Below the pieces are notes generated by a model that was given only the letters and a program-made list of their open reading frames with translations, had not been told where the DNA came from and made no database searches. From contig NC_083644.1 of assembly GCF_963576545.1 (NCBI RefSeq), positions 25,557,893-25,621,892 of the forward strand: DNA of 64,000 nucleotides, given 5' to 3'. Shown piece after piece: positions 25,298 to 37,587 of the stretch; the stretch's first letter is position 1, and every line of letters begins with the position of its first letter. Both the position numbers and the translations under genes were made by a program. Origin of the DNA: Limanda limanda (lineage: Eukaryota; Chordata; Actinopteri; Pleuronectiformes; Pleuronectidae).

Positions 25298-28200
25298 CAA
25301 CTCTTTGCCTTTGATATATTTTTTGCTTCTTAGCTGAGGTTTAGAGGTTTTGCCCATTTATCTCTGAATTGTACTGACCAATTGAATGATTGCATTTGTG
25401 ATTGCCGGTAGATGAGTTTCACCTGAAGTGGTTGAAATAGACAACCTCACCCGCCACCACTGTGCCGACCAGCCTATTGGTGTGCCCTATAATTATGGGT
25501 GGTTCTCTTCTTACCACAAACGGACCTGACAAGGATCCCAGTCTGACTCGAACATTTTCTGTGGCACTGAGTGGCATAAGTGTGCAGGCTCTTCTTTGTT
25601 TTTGTTAAATATTAATGGATTCACTTTATTGAATCCTTGTGTTCTTGTTTGTTCAGGTGTATCCTTTAAGTTGTCACCATCTTTTTGGATGGGTGACAGT
25701 GGGCAGGTGGAGGAGACAGTGAGGTTTATTCTGATCACCAGACATCGACAGCGAGTCTGGAGCGTCCATGTAAGGATGAATTATTCCTCTCTCCTCTCTG
25801 GAAGAGACACCAGTCCTCTGCCAGGAGTATCCCCACTGGGAGTCGCTTCCTCCACACATCTGGATCACAGACTTTTTTTCTCCCTGTCCTTCTGCGGATC
25901 ATTAGCATTAATCTGCAATACAACATCTGCAAGTCTCTCTTTCTTTATTTCTGCATATTTATTTTCTGTCCCCTCATATGATTTGGTGTCCGCTCACTTG
26001 GCTCCCACTCGCCAGCCAGCTCTCCAGGTTGCAGATGTTTTTGCCGCTCTGTGGGCAGGAGCAGGTGGCTGTCTGACAGCAGGTACACGCCGCCGCAGCT
26101 TCCAGAACAGGAGCACTCTGGGAAAATGTTATGCGCTGCTTCCAAGCCATTAAAGACCTCAACAGGTCACAGACGCCTCATTCACAAATGTAATATTATA
26201 CCTAGAAATTCTTTTACAGTGATTTTCTCTGGACAATTTTGTCAAACAATGAATCTTTCCCAGTTAGCGGTGGAAGAACAAAACCTTTGTTTTGTTTTCT
26301 GGAGCTCATGGAGCTGATTTAAATGATTTGTGGCTCTCTTTAGCAATTTCCTGTTTGTTGTTTTGAATGTGAGGTTACATCTGCAGTAGTCTGTCAGATG
26401 TAAACTGTAAAATCAGGCCCAAGTAAGATGGAATTCACATGCACATGCAAATCAAAGCACACAAAGAAACAGATCCACCCTGAATCAACACTTTCAACAG
26501 CTATGAAAACTCTGAGCGTTTGATAAGGACGCCCCTTCCCTGCTCCGTGCAAAGAGTTTAATATTCGAACCACGTTTGGGAAAATGTGTGTCAGAGAGAG
26601 GCAGCCAAAAACCTAATCGTCGGCTGTGGCTAATCTAATGGTCTAAATATGCTTTATAAGAGTGGGGGGAGCTTTTTGTGTGCACACCGCAGTTTTGATC
26701 ACAACAGAGCCTGAATTTTAATGCTTGCCCACGTGATTGTGTTTACCCCTGGGAACGGAGATTTAGTAAGGCCTAGCTACCACATGCGCTGTATGCGGGC
26801 GTCATTAACCATGCAGTTTAAAGCGGAGACGGTCCCTATCCGCTCTGAGCCCGCCATAAGCACGCAGTCTGCATTTTTTCACAACACACTACATTTCCTT
26901 GGCACCGCAGTGTATCAGATGTTTTAATCAGGCTGTGATGCAGACCTGGACTAAACTGGCACAATGTGAGGGCTTTACACTAAACCCTTTGAACAGCAAC
27001 GAGTGAATTTTATCAGTACCAAACGTTCTATTTAAATATAACAGCTAAATGGCTTTTTTATTTCAGAATCTGACTGCCTCGTACAGATAGCATCTTTTCT
27101 TTTCTTAGCTCAGTGCGCTGCAGGCATGCACAAACACAAAGGTTGCACAAACAGAAATGCCCCTCCTCGCCCACCAGGAAAAAATAATACTTTTTTTTTA
27201 GAAGTAAGTCCTTAGGGTGAATTATTTGGGGTGGCCACTCATTATGCACAGTATTCACATCTGATATCAGACTGCGTGAAGACTTTTAAATGGTAAACTT
27301 ACTATGAACTAGGGCAGTGCCTCATCTAAACCTGCCTATTTGAAACGTTCTGTTCTCTTGTCCTGTGTTGATGCTCCAGAGCTACTTAAGAATGATTTAT
27401 TGTCATTAGAGAGTCCTCCTCAAACAGTTCTATAATATAGTATCACTTTTTATTGTTTGTGTGCTGAACGTTGCGTGCAGAGGTTTCTGTTAACAGTCTA
27501 TTATTCCGAGTGAAGTTAGAAAACGATGTGTTCAACATACCTGGTTTATCTGCAATGAAGATTACTGTTCAAGTGTGTATAATATACTTGTAATTTGAAG
27601 ACAAATTGCCAAACAGGAAGTGATTCTATGAATGTTGTTTGCCATGACAGATATCAGCACTTCTGCTGTGCACCTATGTCTGTCCGATATGGTGAAATAA
27701 AAATAATCAAATCAAATCATCAAAATGACCTTGTTACAATCTGTTGTCCCTGGTTTGACCCAGTTGCCGGCCGCTGCTCTTGATATAATTATTAAATTAT
27801 ATATCCTGGGTCCAAATCGTACCAAACTTAGCACAGCACTTTATCTGGCAACTTACACTACAAATGCCAATAGTGAAGCCGATTAGATTCAAATTTTGCG
27901 GGATATGTTTTCCACATACAGACAGCATGTGGAATAAGTAGGTAGATGACCGGCAGCAGTCAATACAAAGTTGTTGTTCATACATGGATTAGAGGGAATA
28001 TGTGGAATAGCTGCTGATGTTTGATCCTGTTCATTAAAGAGACTTTGTATCTGTGAGCGACTTACCACTGAAGTCCCAAAATCAACAGCATGACACAAGA
28101 TGAAGAGCAGGAGCGATACACTATAGCTCCTGCGGCGAAACAGATGAAGCTCTTAAAGGACTGCTCACACCCCCAACAGGATCCCAGTGAACCTGTCAAA

Positions 28201-28635
28201 TCAAAGTGGACCAAGCACGTCCCCAATGACATACACTACAGAGCCCACTGCCGCACCAGCTACAGTTACACCCCTCCCATTCACAGCTCTGTGTGCTGCC
28301 CCAAAGGGGAGCTTTGAATTCTCAAGTAGACATCACATCACACGCTACACGCATCAGTCCCGGGGCCAACACTGTCATGAAAAAGGTAGCAATGAGGGGC
28401 CACACAGGCCTTTTAGTCCAAATCTCATGAAATAATACACTTTCTAAACTTTTTATTGAATCTGTTTTAGAAATAGTTTGAGTATCAGATATCATTTTTA
28501 TTTAAAAAATGATTTTACCTCTGTTTGGTTGGTTTGTCTTTTGGCAAGATTACTCAAAGAACAAAAGGACCAATCCCTGCAGAACTTGGACGATGTGGTG
28601 AGGTTCAGAAAAGAAACCATTCAATTCTGGTGCAG
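25298..28635. other. Non-coding stretch, no gene recognised
   Basis: A 185-codon chance frame at 25596-26153 has no recognisable domain. The interval 26,500-27,060 is repeat-free and relatively GC-balanced, with motif-like phrases such as CTAAATATGCTTTATAAG and GTCATTAACCATGC. It could be a conserved regulatory element. Nothing else stands out. Confidence 0.4.
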
Positions 28636-28890
28636 ATCAAAATTAGGGGGCGGATCCAGGTAGTATTTTTTTCACTTTCTTCAACGTGCAAAATGGCACT
28701 GAGGGCCTTTTCAACATTGTTGTTGATTTCTGAAGAATAGCTCATGGGGACTTAGGGGACTGATATTCATGAGTGTGTAGAAATTGGTGCATATCCAAAT
28801 AAAAATCCGGATCTAGTAAATTTAAATGTCGCTTCATAAGGGACCTATTGGGCCTTATATGCTCTGTGGAACGCCATTCTACCTACTAAT
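28636..28890 (+). repeat. Decayed teleost interspersed repeat
   Basis: The order GATCCAGGTAG, TTTTTTTCACTTTCTTCAAC, GGGGACTGATATTCATGAG, AAATAAAAATCCGGATCTAG, ATTGGGCCTTATATGC, GCCATTCTACC follows a repeat that I recognise from many teleost genomes. The match is clear in the middle and weaker at the ends. Confidence 0.55.
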
Positions 28891-29204
28891 ATTGATATTC
28901 CTATGTTCTTGTTGTATCAAAAGAATAAAGGGATTACTTGAGTACACCAGCGTATTACAGAGCGCGCAACAATCTCCCAGTTAGACACTTTGAAGCTTTC
29001 ATGTTAGTAGCAGATATTTACTGCTTGACAGACACAAGAGCTTTTCTTCCACAACAAAGGTAATAATTTAATAAATATCTACATCAAACAATTAGCTCCA
29101 GTTTAGTTTTCTACAAATATATTGTCTTCACAGAGTTGCAGAGGAGGTAAAGTCCCAGATCACGTTATATGTAGCCTATAAGAATCCAGGCGGCAGTAAG
29201 CGAT

Positions 29205-29305
29205 ACAATTGAAGGTTAAGGACAGAGGATGTCACATCTTGGACAGATTGTTTAACCCCATAAGCCAAACTGTGATTTTACGAACAAAATGTTATTTGAT
29301 TTGAA
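29205..29305 (+). repeat. Truncated teleost repeat, family shared with 44.9 and 46.4 kb
   Basis: AAGGACAGAGGATGTCACAT followed by AGATTGTTTAACCCCATAAG and a TTATTTGATTTGA tail is the 3' part of the same family seen at 46,417-46,625 on the plus strand and at 44,876-45,090 on the minus strand. Confidence 0.55.
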
Positions 29306-29923
29306 AGCACTGTCTTACCCTTGGTCAGGAATTAGGCTAAATTATTAAATGTTTTACACAATATCTGGTTCTTTGGTGCTAAATTATCTCAAAAGTTAAG
29401 AAAAGACAAACTTGTTGGGCTGAGGGTCCATGAGGACTACACAAAAGAACAGCTGGAGACGATGCTGACAGAGTCAAGAGAGTTAACCTTGATGAGCACA
29501 ATGCCCTCAACAGCAGCAGGGAGGGGGGGGGGACCCAGTCAGTGCTTGCACAGACAGCAGGGACAGGATACGACAAATAAAAGGAGGCTCACAGCAAGAA
29601 ATATGACGGCCTTCATACAACAAGGCCACTCTGTCAAGGCTTGTTGAGTAAATATATTGTTCGGAGGAAGGACCAAGGTGAGTCAAGACCTCTTCTGTGA
29701 CAAGACTGGTCCACGGGAGGAAGGTATAGAAAGAGAGAAAGAAATCTGGCTAGAGGGATTGTTGCAGTTTGTGGCGGAAAACTTGATATGATTCTCTAAA
29801 GATTCAACCAATGATGCTCAGTTGTCACCCATTGACCTCCACCCAGATCAGAACACTTTGTGCTAGACAGAGGAAAGAGCTGCAGAACATTAAAGTTTCT
29901 TTCAACCAGGGTAGAAAGAATTA

Positions 29924-30576
29924 AGGCCGGCGCATGGTTCTGCGTTTTCAGAGACCCCCTTTGCGTGCCCCTTGCGCGCTTGCGTGCGTTCCCCAATTTT
30001 TGTAACTATACGACAAAGCTACGCAAGCCTCACGCAGCCCGCAAGTCTGTGATTGGTCTGCTAACTACATCCTTTCCGGAGTCACATTTACGGTTTCATA
30101 CCCCATAATAACATCACCAAGGACGATTTAGAAGAACGAATATGGACCAAATAGAAGAGTGTTTGGCAGAAGAGATCCGAAAATATGAACACTTGTATAA
30201 CCTGTCATTGACCGAATACAAGGACGTGCAGATGGCCTGCAATTCCTGGAAGGAGATCTCGGCTACAAAGGTTTGCAGGTCGACGAGTGTACGAAGCTGT
30301 GGAGGAAGATCAGGGAAAAATTTGTTTGTCCATGATCCAGAAAAAGGCTATGAGGAGCCGCAGTGGCGATGTCAATAAACAGTCGATGACGACTGCTACA
30401 CACAAAGAAGACATTTCTAAAGTCGTCTTCGACAAAAAACGTTACTCCACCTAGTGTTCTGGCAGTGAATTGCTTTACAGCATGTGCAACCCTTGGAGAA
30501 CCATAAATTAAAACGAGTCCATCGACACAACTGCGTGAAAAGCCGCAGCTGCAGTTCCAGAACCATGCGCTGGCCT
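29924..30576 (+). mobile_element. Harbinger-like non-autonomous DNA transposon
   Basis: The left end is AGGCCGGCGCATGGTTCTG and the reverse complement of the right end is AGGCCAGCGCATGGTTCTG, so the 19-bp terminal inverted repeats differ at one position. Both ends are flanked by TTA (29921-29923 and 30577-30579), the duplication typical of PIF/Harbinger insertion. The 653-bp interior carries a MADF (Myb/SANT-like) remnant but no DDE transposase. Harbinger elements normally encode both a transposase and a Myb-like DNA-binding protein, so this looks like a deletion derivative that kept part of the second gene. Confidence 0.75.
30142..30420 (+). pseudogene. MADF (Myb/SANT-like) protein remnant
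   Basis: From the ATG at 30142 about 42 codons read as the start of a MADF domain: an acidic start, then LYNLSLTEYKD and a NSWKEI tryptophan segment. The frame is then lost near 30,265-30,278, and the next conserved piece, with CTKLWRKIREKF, continues from about 30279 in another frame. MADF proteins bind DNA and, in Harbinger transposons, act as partners of the transposase. The shift and the short length make it a non-functional fragment. It lies centrally between the inverted repeats of the host element. Confidence 0.62.
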
Positions 30577-30902
30577 TTAGGGACAAAATGTTGTGAAGCT
30601 GATGTCAGGGGGAAATAGTTGAGCCTGGGTACAAAATATGGAAATGTGTCTCATGACTCTAGTAGTGGTTGTAGTTGTTAGGAAGAACCAGACTAATGTC
30701 TACTGCCATGAAAGTTTACACAAGCAAGGAATTTGCTTCGATTCAGGCCAATAATATCAAGTAGAACAATTAGGGTTCACACTTGAGACAGATGCACATG
30801 AGTGCTGTCTCAATTCAGGGGCTGCATCCTTTGGAGGACACGGTCTATGTCTATGTGGCCCACGAAGACCAAAAAGGTCAACCTAAAATGACACGGTTTG
30901 GT

Positions 30903-32787
30903 CAGTGGCGATTTTAGCCTGAAATTTCTGGTGGGGCAATTTTGTATGACGTCATGTCACCGTCACAAAAATAGAGGTAGCTGATTATTATAAGCAGTAG
31001 GCCTATATAGACCAGTGAGATATACCATGGGCTAAATTTTGAGTGCCAGCAGGGAGCAGAAATCCTATTTCAAATACATTTCACATGCTTTAGCGCTCAG
31101 CCCGACACAAAGATGTTGCCTATAATACAGCATTAAAGTAAAATGATTGCAACAAAGTAAAAAGATTAGACAGACACATAGCTCAAATAACTTGCATCAT
31201 TTATTATTATCAACATGAGGCGACATGCACCAGCTTTATCTGCACAACACTTTGTGTTTTCCTCCCCAACTAAAGAAGGCCTGCAACTGTTTAGAGTTGG
31301 CAGTCATTGCTAAGTGTTATGGATAAAAGAGTTTATTTCTATTTTCATTATATATTATATATTCAAATGAACACTTATTAGAACAATGTTTATCTTTTGC
31401 TTCTTGATTTGATACACTTTAGATAAGAACCCAGTGTTTTCTTTTTCTTCTTTGCCATAACAGACAGAACACGGTCAGCACAGCTGTGTCCTTCAGGCTC
31501 GTCCGTTCCTAATAAAATGATAGGAAACATAAAATATGGCATTATTGTCGAGGAAGTGTTACACAAAGTTTATATCTTTATTTTCTGTGGATATTCAACT
31601 ACTGATTTTAAATATGGTTTCGGATTAAACTGTGCACTACCAAGACAATGCATGTACTGTGTGGAGTTCTTCCACATTATTAGTATTGCAAAGCTTATTC
31701 TCCAACGACTCATCCTCATAAACTAACGCTTCTCTCTGCTGGGTGGACCAGATCATGTGGCTTCATGTCGGGTCAATAACTCCGTAGGCTATGGTCCTGT
31801 TAGCATCGCTATTACTGCTGCTGGCATGTCTGCGGGCTAGCCGAGCTAAGCTAACACCCAGGTACAGCAGGTACCGAATCTCTACTTATACAGATAAATA
31901 CAAATACTAAACTTGACAAACCTCACCTCAGAAACGGGAGCTCACACGTCTTTAGCCTCTATGCCAGGAGAACAAGCTGAACTTCAAAGCGTATTATACA
32001 TCCGATGTGAGTGAACCTCTCCACAGACCCGGGTGGTGTTCACTGACGGAGGTAGCCTGTTAGCTCAGGTGACGTCGAACCGGAGCGTCAGCCTGTTTCC
32101 GGGTGACGATGACGCTGGAGTCGAGTAGCTTGCTGGGAGACGTTGTAGGGCCATCTTAGGGATGTCACGAGAACCGATACCTACGATACCTTTCGATACT
32201 AACATAACAAAACGATGCCGATGCCCAAGTTTTTGAAGTACCGTAGGCACCGTCAGCTTCAATGCCAGCAGCTGTTAGCAACTTAGCATTAGCATCGGTG
32301 CTGTGCCAGTCGACGTTTACATACTGAAAACCAAGACGGCAACTGCGGCTGCAGCGTTCGCCCCAGACTTGTTTATTAAAAAGGCAGAGTCGTGTATGGA
32401 AGTATTTTGCGTTTGACGCCGGGTTTACACCGGACACGGAAGCAACGCCGCCGCTCCGCGCTAATCCTTAGCGCGCCGGCACATGGTTGTTTACACCGGA
32501 AGCTGAAGCGGCGCATGGGAGTGGATGGGAGCCAGCTGTTATTTAAGGCTTGGTGCTGCGCTTACGAGTCGCTTTGGCGTCGCTTCAGCGTCCGGTGTAA
32601 ACCCGGCGTGAGGCAGATGTATCATTTAATGCATAACGTGTCTCACAACAAAGTGTCACTCACATGCGACCGCAACTACCGTATAACCCTCAGTATATGC
32701 GCAGCGCAAGCACATTGAATTACCGTATATGACATTAACAACATCCAAATAATGCACTTTTTCAGTGCCCCACCAGAAACGCCACTG
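30903..32787. mobile_element. 1.9-kb non-autonomous hAT element
   Basis: Both ends begin CAGTGGCG when read inward, and the perfect 8-bp direct repeat GGTTTGGT flanks the element (30895-30902 and 32788-32795). The subterminal phrase TTTCTGGTGGGGCA also occurs inverted at both ends, but at the left end a 14-base insertion separates it from CAGTGGCG. I see no transposase domain in any frame. The interior includes a CpG-rich, promoter-like stretch (about 31,780-32,160), the start of what looks like another element (TAGGGATGTCACGA at about 32,157) and a nested MITE (32,417-32,608). Confidence 0.85.
32417..32608. mobile_element. MITE nested in the hAT element
   Basis: The left end CGCCGGGTTTACACCGGAC and the reverse complement of the right end are identical for the first 19 bases and stay similar for about a dozen more. 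TGA flanks both ends (32414-32416 and 32609-32611). A second copy of the end motif, GTTTACACCGGAAGCTGAAG, sits internally near 32,489. The 192-bp unit is GC-rich and has no coding capacity. The 3-bp flank suggests a Harbinger-like origin, although TGA is not the most typical target. Confidence 0.78.
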
Positions 32788-33149
32788 GGTTTGGTATATA
32801 AAGGAGTTCAGTGATCAGCGTCACCAGCTTGTCCCACCCTTACTGCTGTTGCCTAGCAACAGAGCTGCAGTTGGACATGGGCAAAAAGTTTGAATTCTCC
32901 CTCAGCATGTGTACAGTTAGCTGCTCAGCTGAGTTGAAGACTGACATTACCTTTTTGAAAAATAGTCAGTGAAGTGCAACGAATCCTTGGATATTTGGGC
33001 CCATAGAAGATCCACGTGCTGGAGATTTTGTGTCTGTGGGATGGTAGATTACATTTGAAGGATGCTGCCCCTGAACTGAGACACTGTTTATGAACACATA
33101 CAGAAGTAAACAAGACAAATGTTACATAATAAGTTGCTGGTGCAAGTAA

Positions 33150-33475
33150 TCAAGTAAGGATCACAGCAAGAAGGTTCCTGGTTTGAATCCCCATTCGTCT
33201 GAGGTCTTTCTGTGTGCAGTTTGCATGTTCTCTTGTGTTTGTTTGGGTTTTATCTCTGTTCTCCAGCTCCCTCTCACATTCCAAAGACTTGCAGATTTGG
33301 ATTTGGTTAATTGCTGACTTTAAATTGACCGTAGGTGTAAATGAATGCTTGTCCTTCTACGTTGGTCCTGGAATTTCCTGCCGATCTGTCTGCGTCTCAC
33401 CAAATGTCAGGTAAAGGCTCATGCAACCCTCTAAACCTCAAAGGATAAGTTGTAAAGATGATGGAAGGATGGAAA
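33150..33475 (+). repeat. Teleost interspersed repeat with tRNA-like head
   Basis: The order AGCAAGAAGGTTCCTGGTTT then GAATCCCC, TGTGTGCAGTTTGCATGTTC, CACATTCCAAAGACTTGCAG, TTAATTGCTGACTTTAAATT and a terminal GGATAAGTTGTAAAGATGAT then GGAAGGATGG matches a highly abundant teleost repeat ending in a GGATGG tail. The phrase GGTTTGAATCCCC is B-box-like. The copy is diverged. Confidence 0.6.
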
Positions 33476-34429
33476 AATAAAAGTAAAAAGAATATATCAA
33501 TAAATAAAATGTGTGCAATATGTACACATTGTACGTTGTGGGTAGGCAGACGTGAAATGTTCTCAAAACATCAGCCTTGTTCAATGAAGTGCTGTGATCA
33601 GATGTGAAATCTGGAAAAATAAAGACATAACTAATGTTTAGACATTATCTTGGTTCTGAGTCATTAACTTGTGTGGCTGATAAACAGTGACTTATCTCGG
33701 GGAGGCTGATCAGGCAGTGGCTCATGTTTCTGTTTCTGTGAAATGATTCCTGGTATCACTGAGGTTAATGGTCTTTAATAATTATTTGTGTGAGATATAT
33801 CATCCATACATCATCAGTCACTGGTGTCTCTGTGGACCGCCTGTCCCTGAGACACAATGTTGACCCAGAATGTAATGACCGTGTATGTTATTGCTTTCCT
33901 GACCTTTAGTGCAAGGAGTCATTTTACTTCCTGCAAAGAATTCAGACCGCCCCCCTCTCACAGTCCCTGGTTTCAGGAAGTATCACGTTTTACGAGGTAG
34001 GAAAGCAGAAAGTATTATTTACAAGGAACAGTCTTGATTGACTGATTTTGAAGAGCAGAGTTATAACTTTAGATTAATTTTACATGACAGCTCAAATGCA
34101 GCCGGTACCCCTTTCTTTTTTTGTTTTATATACATATATAGTCTTTTTGGATTGAGGTGTGAGTGTGATCAGTATCATCATGAACACATATGCATACATG
34201 TGTGTATACATTCATACAATAAACTGTACATATTTTCATACGTCTTGTGGGGTCTCTATTTACTTTGTGCTGCATTTTCTGAATTTATAATATGTGAATT
34301 TGTTCAGGTCGTTATTAAAGCCTCTCTGTGAACAATTTGAACATATTTTATGACACTGGGACAGAAAGCAAAGTTTGCCACTGAAGATCCAACATGGAGC
34401 CCAGACTGAATGCAATCTATCCATAATTC

Positions 34430-34745
34430 ATCTTCAAGATTCTTTACTGTCATATGCAGACTTTGGAGAGGCTTCGCACGCACAAGGAAATTCTTACTTT
34501 GCTCGTCCTTCAATGGCATGGAAATAGAAACTTAGCCCAAAAATAGAGATTCAACACAAAAGATAGAGGTCAAGCATAAAAATACAGAATAGCTCAAGGA
34601 TAAAATCATATTGAAATAAATATATATACACATATATACATATACATATGTGTGTACACATGTATTTTGTGCAGAGAGCAGCAGCAGCAGAATCATAAGG
34701 TGCATTGTTGAGTGTGTGTTAGTGTTTGTTCTGCCAGTCTTACTG
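34430..34745. repeat. Probable teleost interspersed repeat
   Basis: CTTTACTGTCATATGCAGAC, then AAGGAAATTCTTACTTTGC, then an A-rich middle and GTGCATTGTTGAGTGTGTGT follow the layout of a common fish repeat. Divergence is high and the edges are approximate. Confidence 0.4.
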
Positions 34746-36599
34746 GTGTTAATACTGACTCTTATATAATTGAAATGCATTAAAGGTTGTCTTGTCAAAA
34801 GTATTTTTTACTTCAAACTCTCAAATCTTGTCAAAAATCTAAATTGTTAGTGTGTTATAATTCCGCTGAAAATAACTAAACCATTAACATCTTGTGATAA
34901 GATCAACTTCCCGAGCGTGTTCATCCAAGACCTCCATACTTGGAGCCAGCTGCATAACGAATTAGCAGATCAGCCCAAACTGCGTCTGAACGCCGAGCAG
35001 CTCTCACCTCTGCCAGGCGAAGGGATAATGCTCTGCTCTGCATCACGTCCACATCTGATTTACACCAGTGCCGAAGGTGTTAGAGCACCAGTAAATTACT
35101 GGAAACTGGTGAACAAAAGAAACACATGTGCATCCGTAATAAACTGCATGAGAATAAGTAGCATCTGCCGCAGCTTTCGCAGATTCCAAACACGATGGTG
35201 TTTGCATGGATGTCAACTGTAATCCTGTCTGTGTGACATATTGATGCTAAGGGATTTATGACGCTGAGGTGTTCTAGTTAATCCGAAGCCTTAAACTGCG
35301 GAGGATAATGTTTCATTTTCCTGTGTTTTGAGGGAGGACTTTTCGTGCAGCTGGGCTCCAGCAGACGACAGGAACCTTAACAAAAATGTGTAACGTCAAG
35401 ACGGTGACACTTCCATAAACAGAGGTCCCCGTGAAGGATTTGCTTTGGGCTCGAACCCAAGTGTTTTTACTACGCTGCTGACCATGTAGGGTGTAGACTG
35501 CGCAGGGCAGTGGAGCGTGGCTGGATCAGCAGAGCAGGGACTGTTTACACCGGAGCAATCAGGCCGCCAACGCTTTTATAAGAATCCTGGGGCTTCTTTT
35601 AATAAATTAGCATTGCCTGCTGCCCCTCCACTCCCAACAGCCTCCCGACTGAGAGCAGTTGGAAAGGTTCTCCGTAACCGAGGCTTATGCAGTGTATGGG
35701 TCCTCGTCATGAGAGCTGTTTATGTGATTCTGCCATCGCCGACTGCAGGACATTATAGATCTTCAGGGGAACTCATGAGCAAGTCAAGCCCGGTTGTCAG
35801 AATGTAGAAACTAGTAGATTTGTGATGTGGAGCTGCTCGAACGGCTCGACTGGCTCGACTCCGTTCACAACACCTAGAATCAAATCAAGGCAGATCGGAT
35901 AAAAAGAAAAGAAAGAAGTTTAGTGGTTAGAAAAAGAGGGGACGGACCTGCATTAACAGATGGAGGAGGAGAGAAGAGCAGACAAACCATAGCCAGGTCT
36001 GATTTAACTATGACTGGGCTGCAGGTCTGTTAATAAGATTGAGAGCAGAGATGAAACCTCCTCTGGGAATCTTTACCGTAGCGTGTCTGTGGAATTCAGC
36101 CCAGTGCAGCCAGCACAGAGGGCCTCTTCAAGGGGAGGCCTTTCACCATGGTGCACTGATATTTGTCTTTGGCACAACTGTGACAAAAAAATATTTCACA
36201 TTTGTCCTCGAGCTACCCCAAGAAATGGACAGACAGCTTTGTCCTGTGAGGCTGGTTGGTGACACTTGGCTGCAGGTTCACACTCCTCCTCACCAGCAGC
36301 TGCTTTATCAGATATTATCAATATAATAATATACATGGTTCTACTTTTTGTGGGATAACAAAACAGATGTTGAATTATAGTGGAGTGGTTCACAGGAATT
36401 TTAACATCACCATCACGTATAGTTTATATCTGAGTGACAAACTACAGAGGTACAATTCAATAAATATGATCACTCTACCTCCATAAGGTGGAGGAATATG
36501 TGAACCTCTATTCAGACATGCTAACATCTCTTTTGTCGTCGTTTCACCTTTTGTCTTTTTTACTGTAAACTCTGCCATTTTACTACATCTGCTGCTATC

Positions 36600-36832
36600 G
36601 TTTTATATTTATTGTCAGCTGCTATTTCAGTAACCCTGTGGATGTGCAGTACTATTTAATAAGGTATTTTGCACTTCTCAAACCATTCCTGCACTATTCC
36701 TGTTTGCCCTACCCACATCCTGTCTACCATGAGCCTTTTGACTGCTTTCTATGATCATTTGTACTTAATGTTGCACAATGATATGTTCTCTCTTCTTAAA
36801 TGTTTTTCACCGGGGATTAGAGAGAAAGAGCA
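36600..36832 (+). repeat. Older repeat split by the LTR element, left part
   Basis: CACTATTCCTGTTTGCCC, CACATCCTGTCTACCATGAG, AATGTTGCACAATGATATGT and GTTTTTCACCGGGGATTAGA form the body of a teleost repeat whose tail continues on the other side of the retrotransposon at 43,417-43,460 (AATTGACAATAAAGTTGACT). The LTR element therefore landed inside a pre-existing repeat. The TSD copy GAGCA is at 36828-36832. Confidence 0.55.
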
Positions 36833-37587
36833 TGTTACGCCCTCTGGTGGCTCGTAGCTGGACATAACATAAATGCAACAGGTCTGAATAAGTGAGGGTG
36901 CAATCACACAAAACACAAGACCAGATATAAGATAAAGACAGTATTTATTTAGACAAAGCAACACAGGGATCAACAAGGACTAACAGTGGCACCAAAGAAA
37001 AAGAACACAAAGAAACCCCCCCCCCTTTACAGGTGCTTAGCACCCAAAAGTACAGCGGGTGGTGCTCACTCTAACCTGAGGTATTAACAAGCAGTAAACC
37101 TACGTGCGTGTGATATGTAAACCCCGGAGTATCTTACCTGCCCTTGTAGTCCCTGTGCACACAACAAACAAAGTCAACAAAGACAAAAGACAAAACAAAA
37201 GTAGGCTGCTACAACTTAAACAAATACTGGTAAAGACTAACTCAAGACACCAGTCAACATCAGGACCAAACAAAACAATCAGCGCTCTGACACAGCTCAC
37301 CACAAAAGCCTCCTCTCGCCAACAAAACAAACACAGGACTATTTAAAGGGGAAGGGTTGACGAGAGATCTGTCACAGGTGGGGTGATTGGAAGATTGGAT
37401 GCAGGTGAGATGAGCGGCCATGATGCTTCTTCTTCTGGCCACTTCACTGGCACGTCCTGCCCAAGAGCTCCCCCTTCCAGTCACTGGAGGCATCACCAGT
37501 CTATAAGGATGTGGGAACAAAACAACACCACAAGACAGAACACAACACATGTATACATACAGGACATACAGAACACTGTCCGTAACA
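36833..37587 (-). repeat. 3' LTR of the retrotransposon
   Basis: Bounded by TGTTAC and GTAACA and 755 bp long. By eye it differs from the other LTR at two positions only: 36875 (g, against t at 42704) and 37528 (c, against a at 43357). Read on the minus strand it contains AATAAA (36944-36949), a plausible polyadenylation signal. The short frames inside it occur in both LTR copies and are not genes. Confidence 0.95.
36944..36949 (-). terminator. Likely polyadenylation signal in the 3' LTR
   Basis: AATAAA on the minus strand, about 390 bases downstream of the LTR TATA-like box in element order. This fits a transcript starting in one LTR and ending in the other. Confidence 0.5.

Larger units (their letters stand above)
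32796..36600. other. Non-coding stretch, no gene recognised
   Basis: Apart from the repeats at 33,150-33,475 and 34,430-34,745, I see nothing coding. The part 34,900-35,850 is repeat-free and might be conserved regulatory DNA. There is a short TA/CA-rich tract near 34,618-34,665. Confidence 0.4.

Noticed and set aside
25596..26153. 185-codon plus-strand frame
   Set aside because: There is no recognisable domain, no neighbouring exon or splice context, and no coding bias that I can see.
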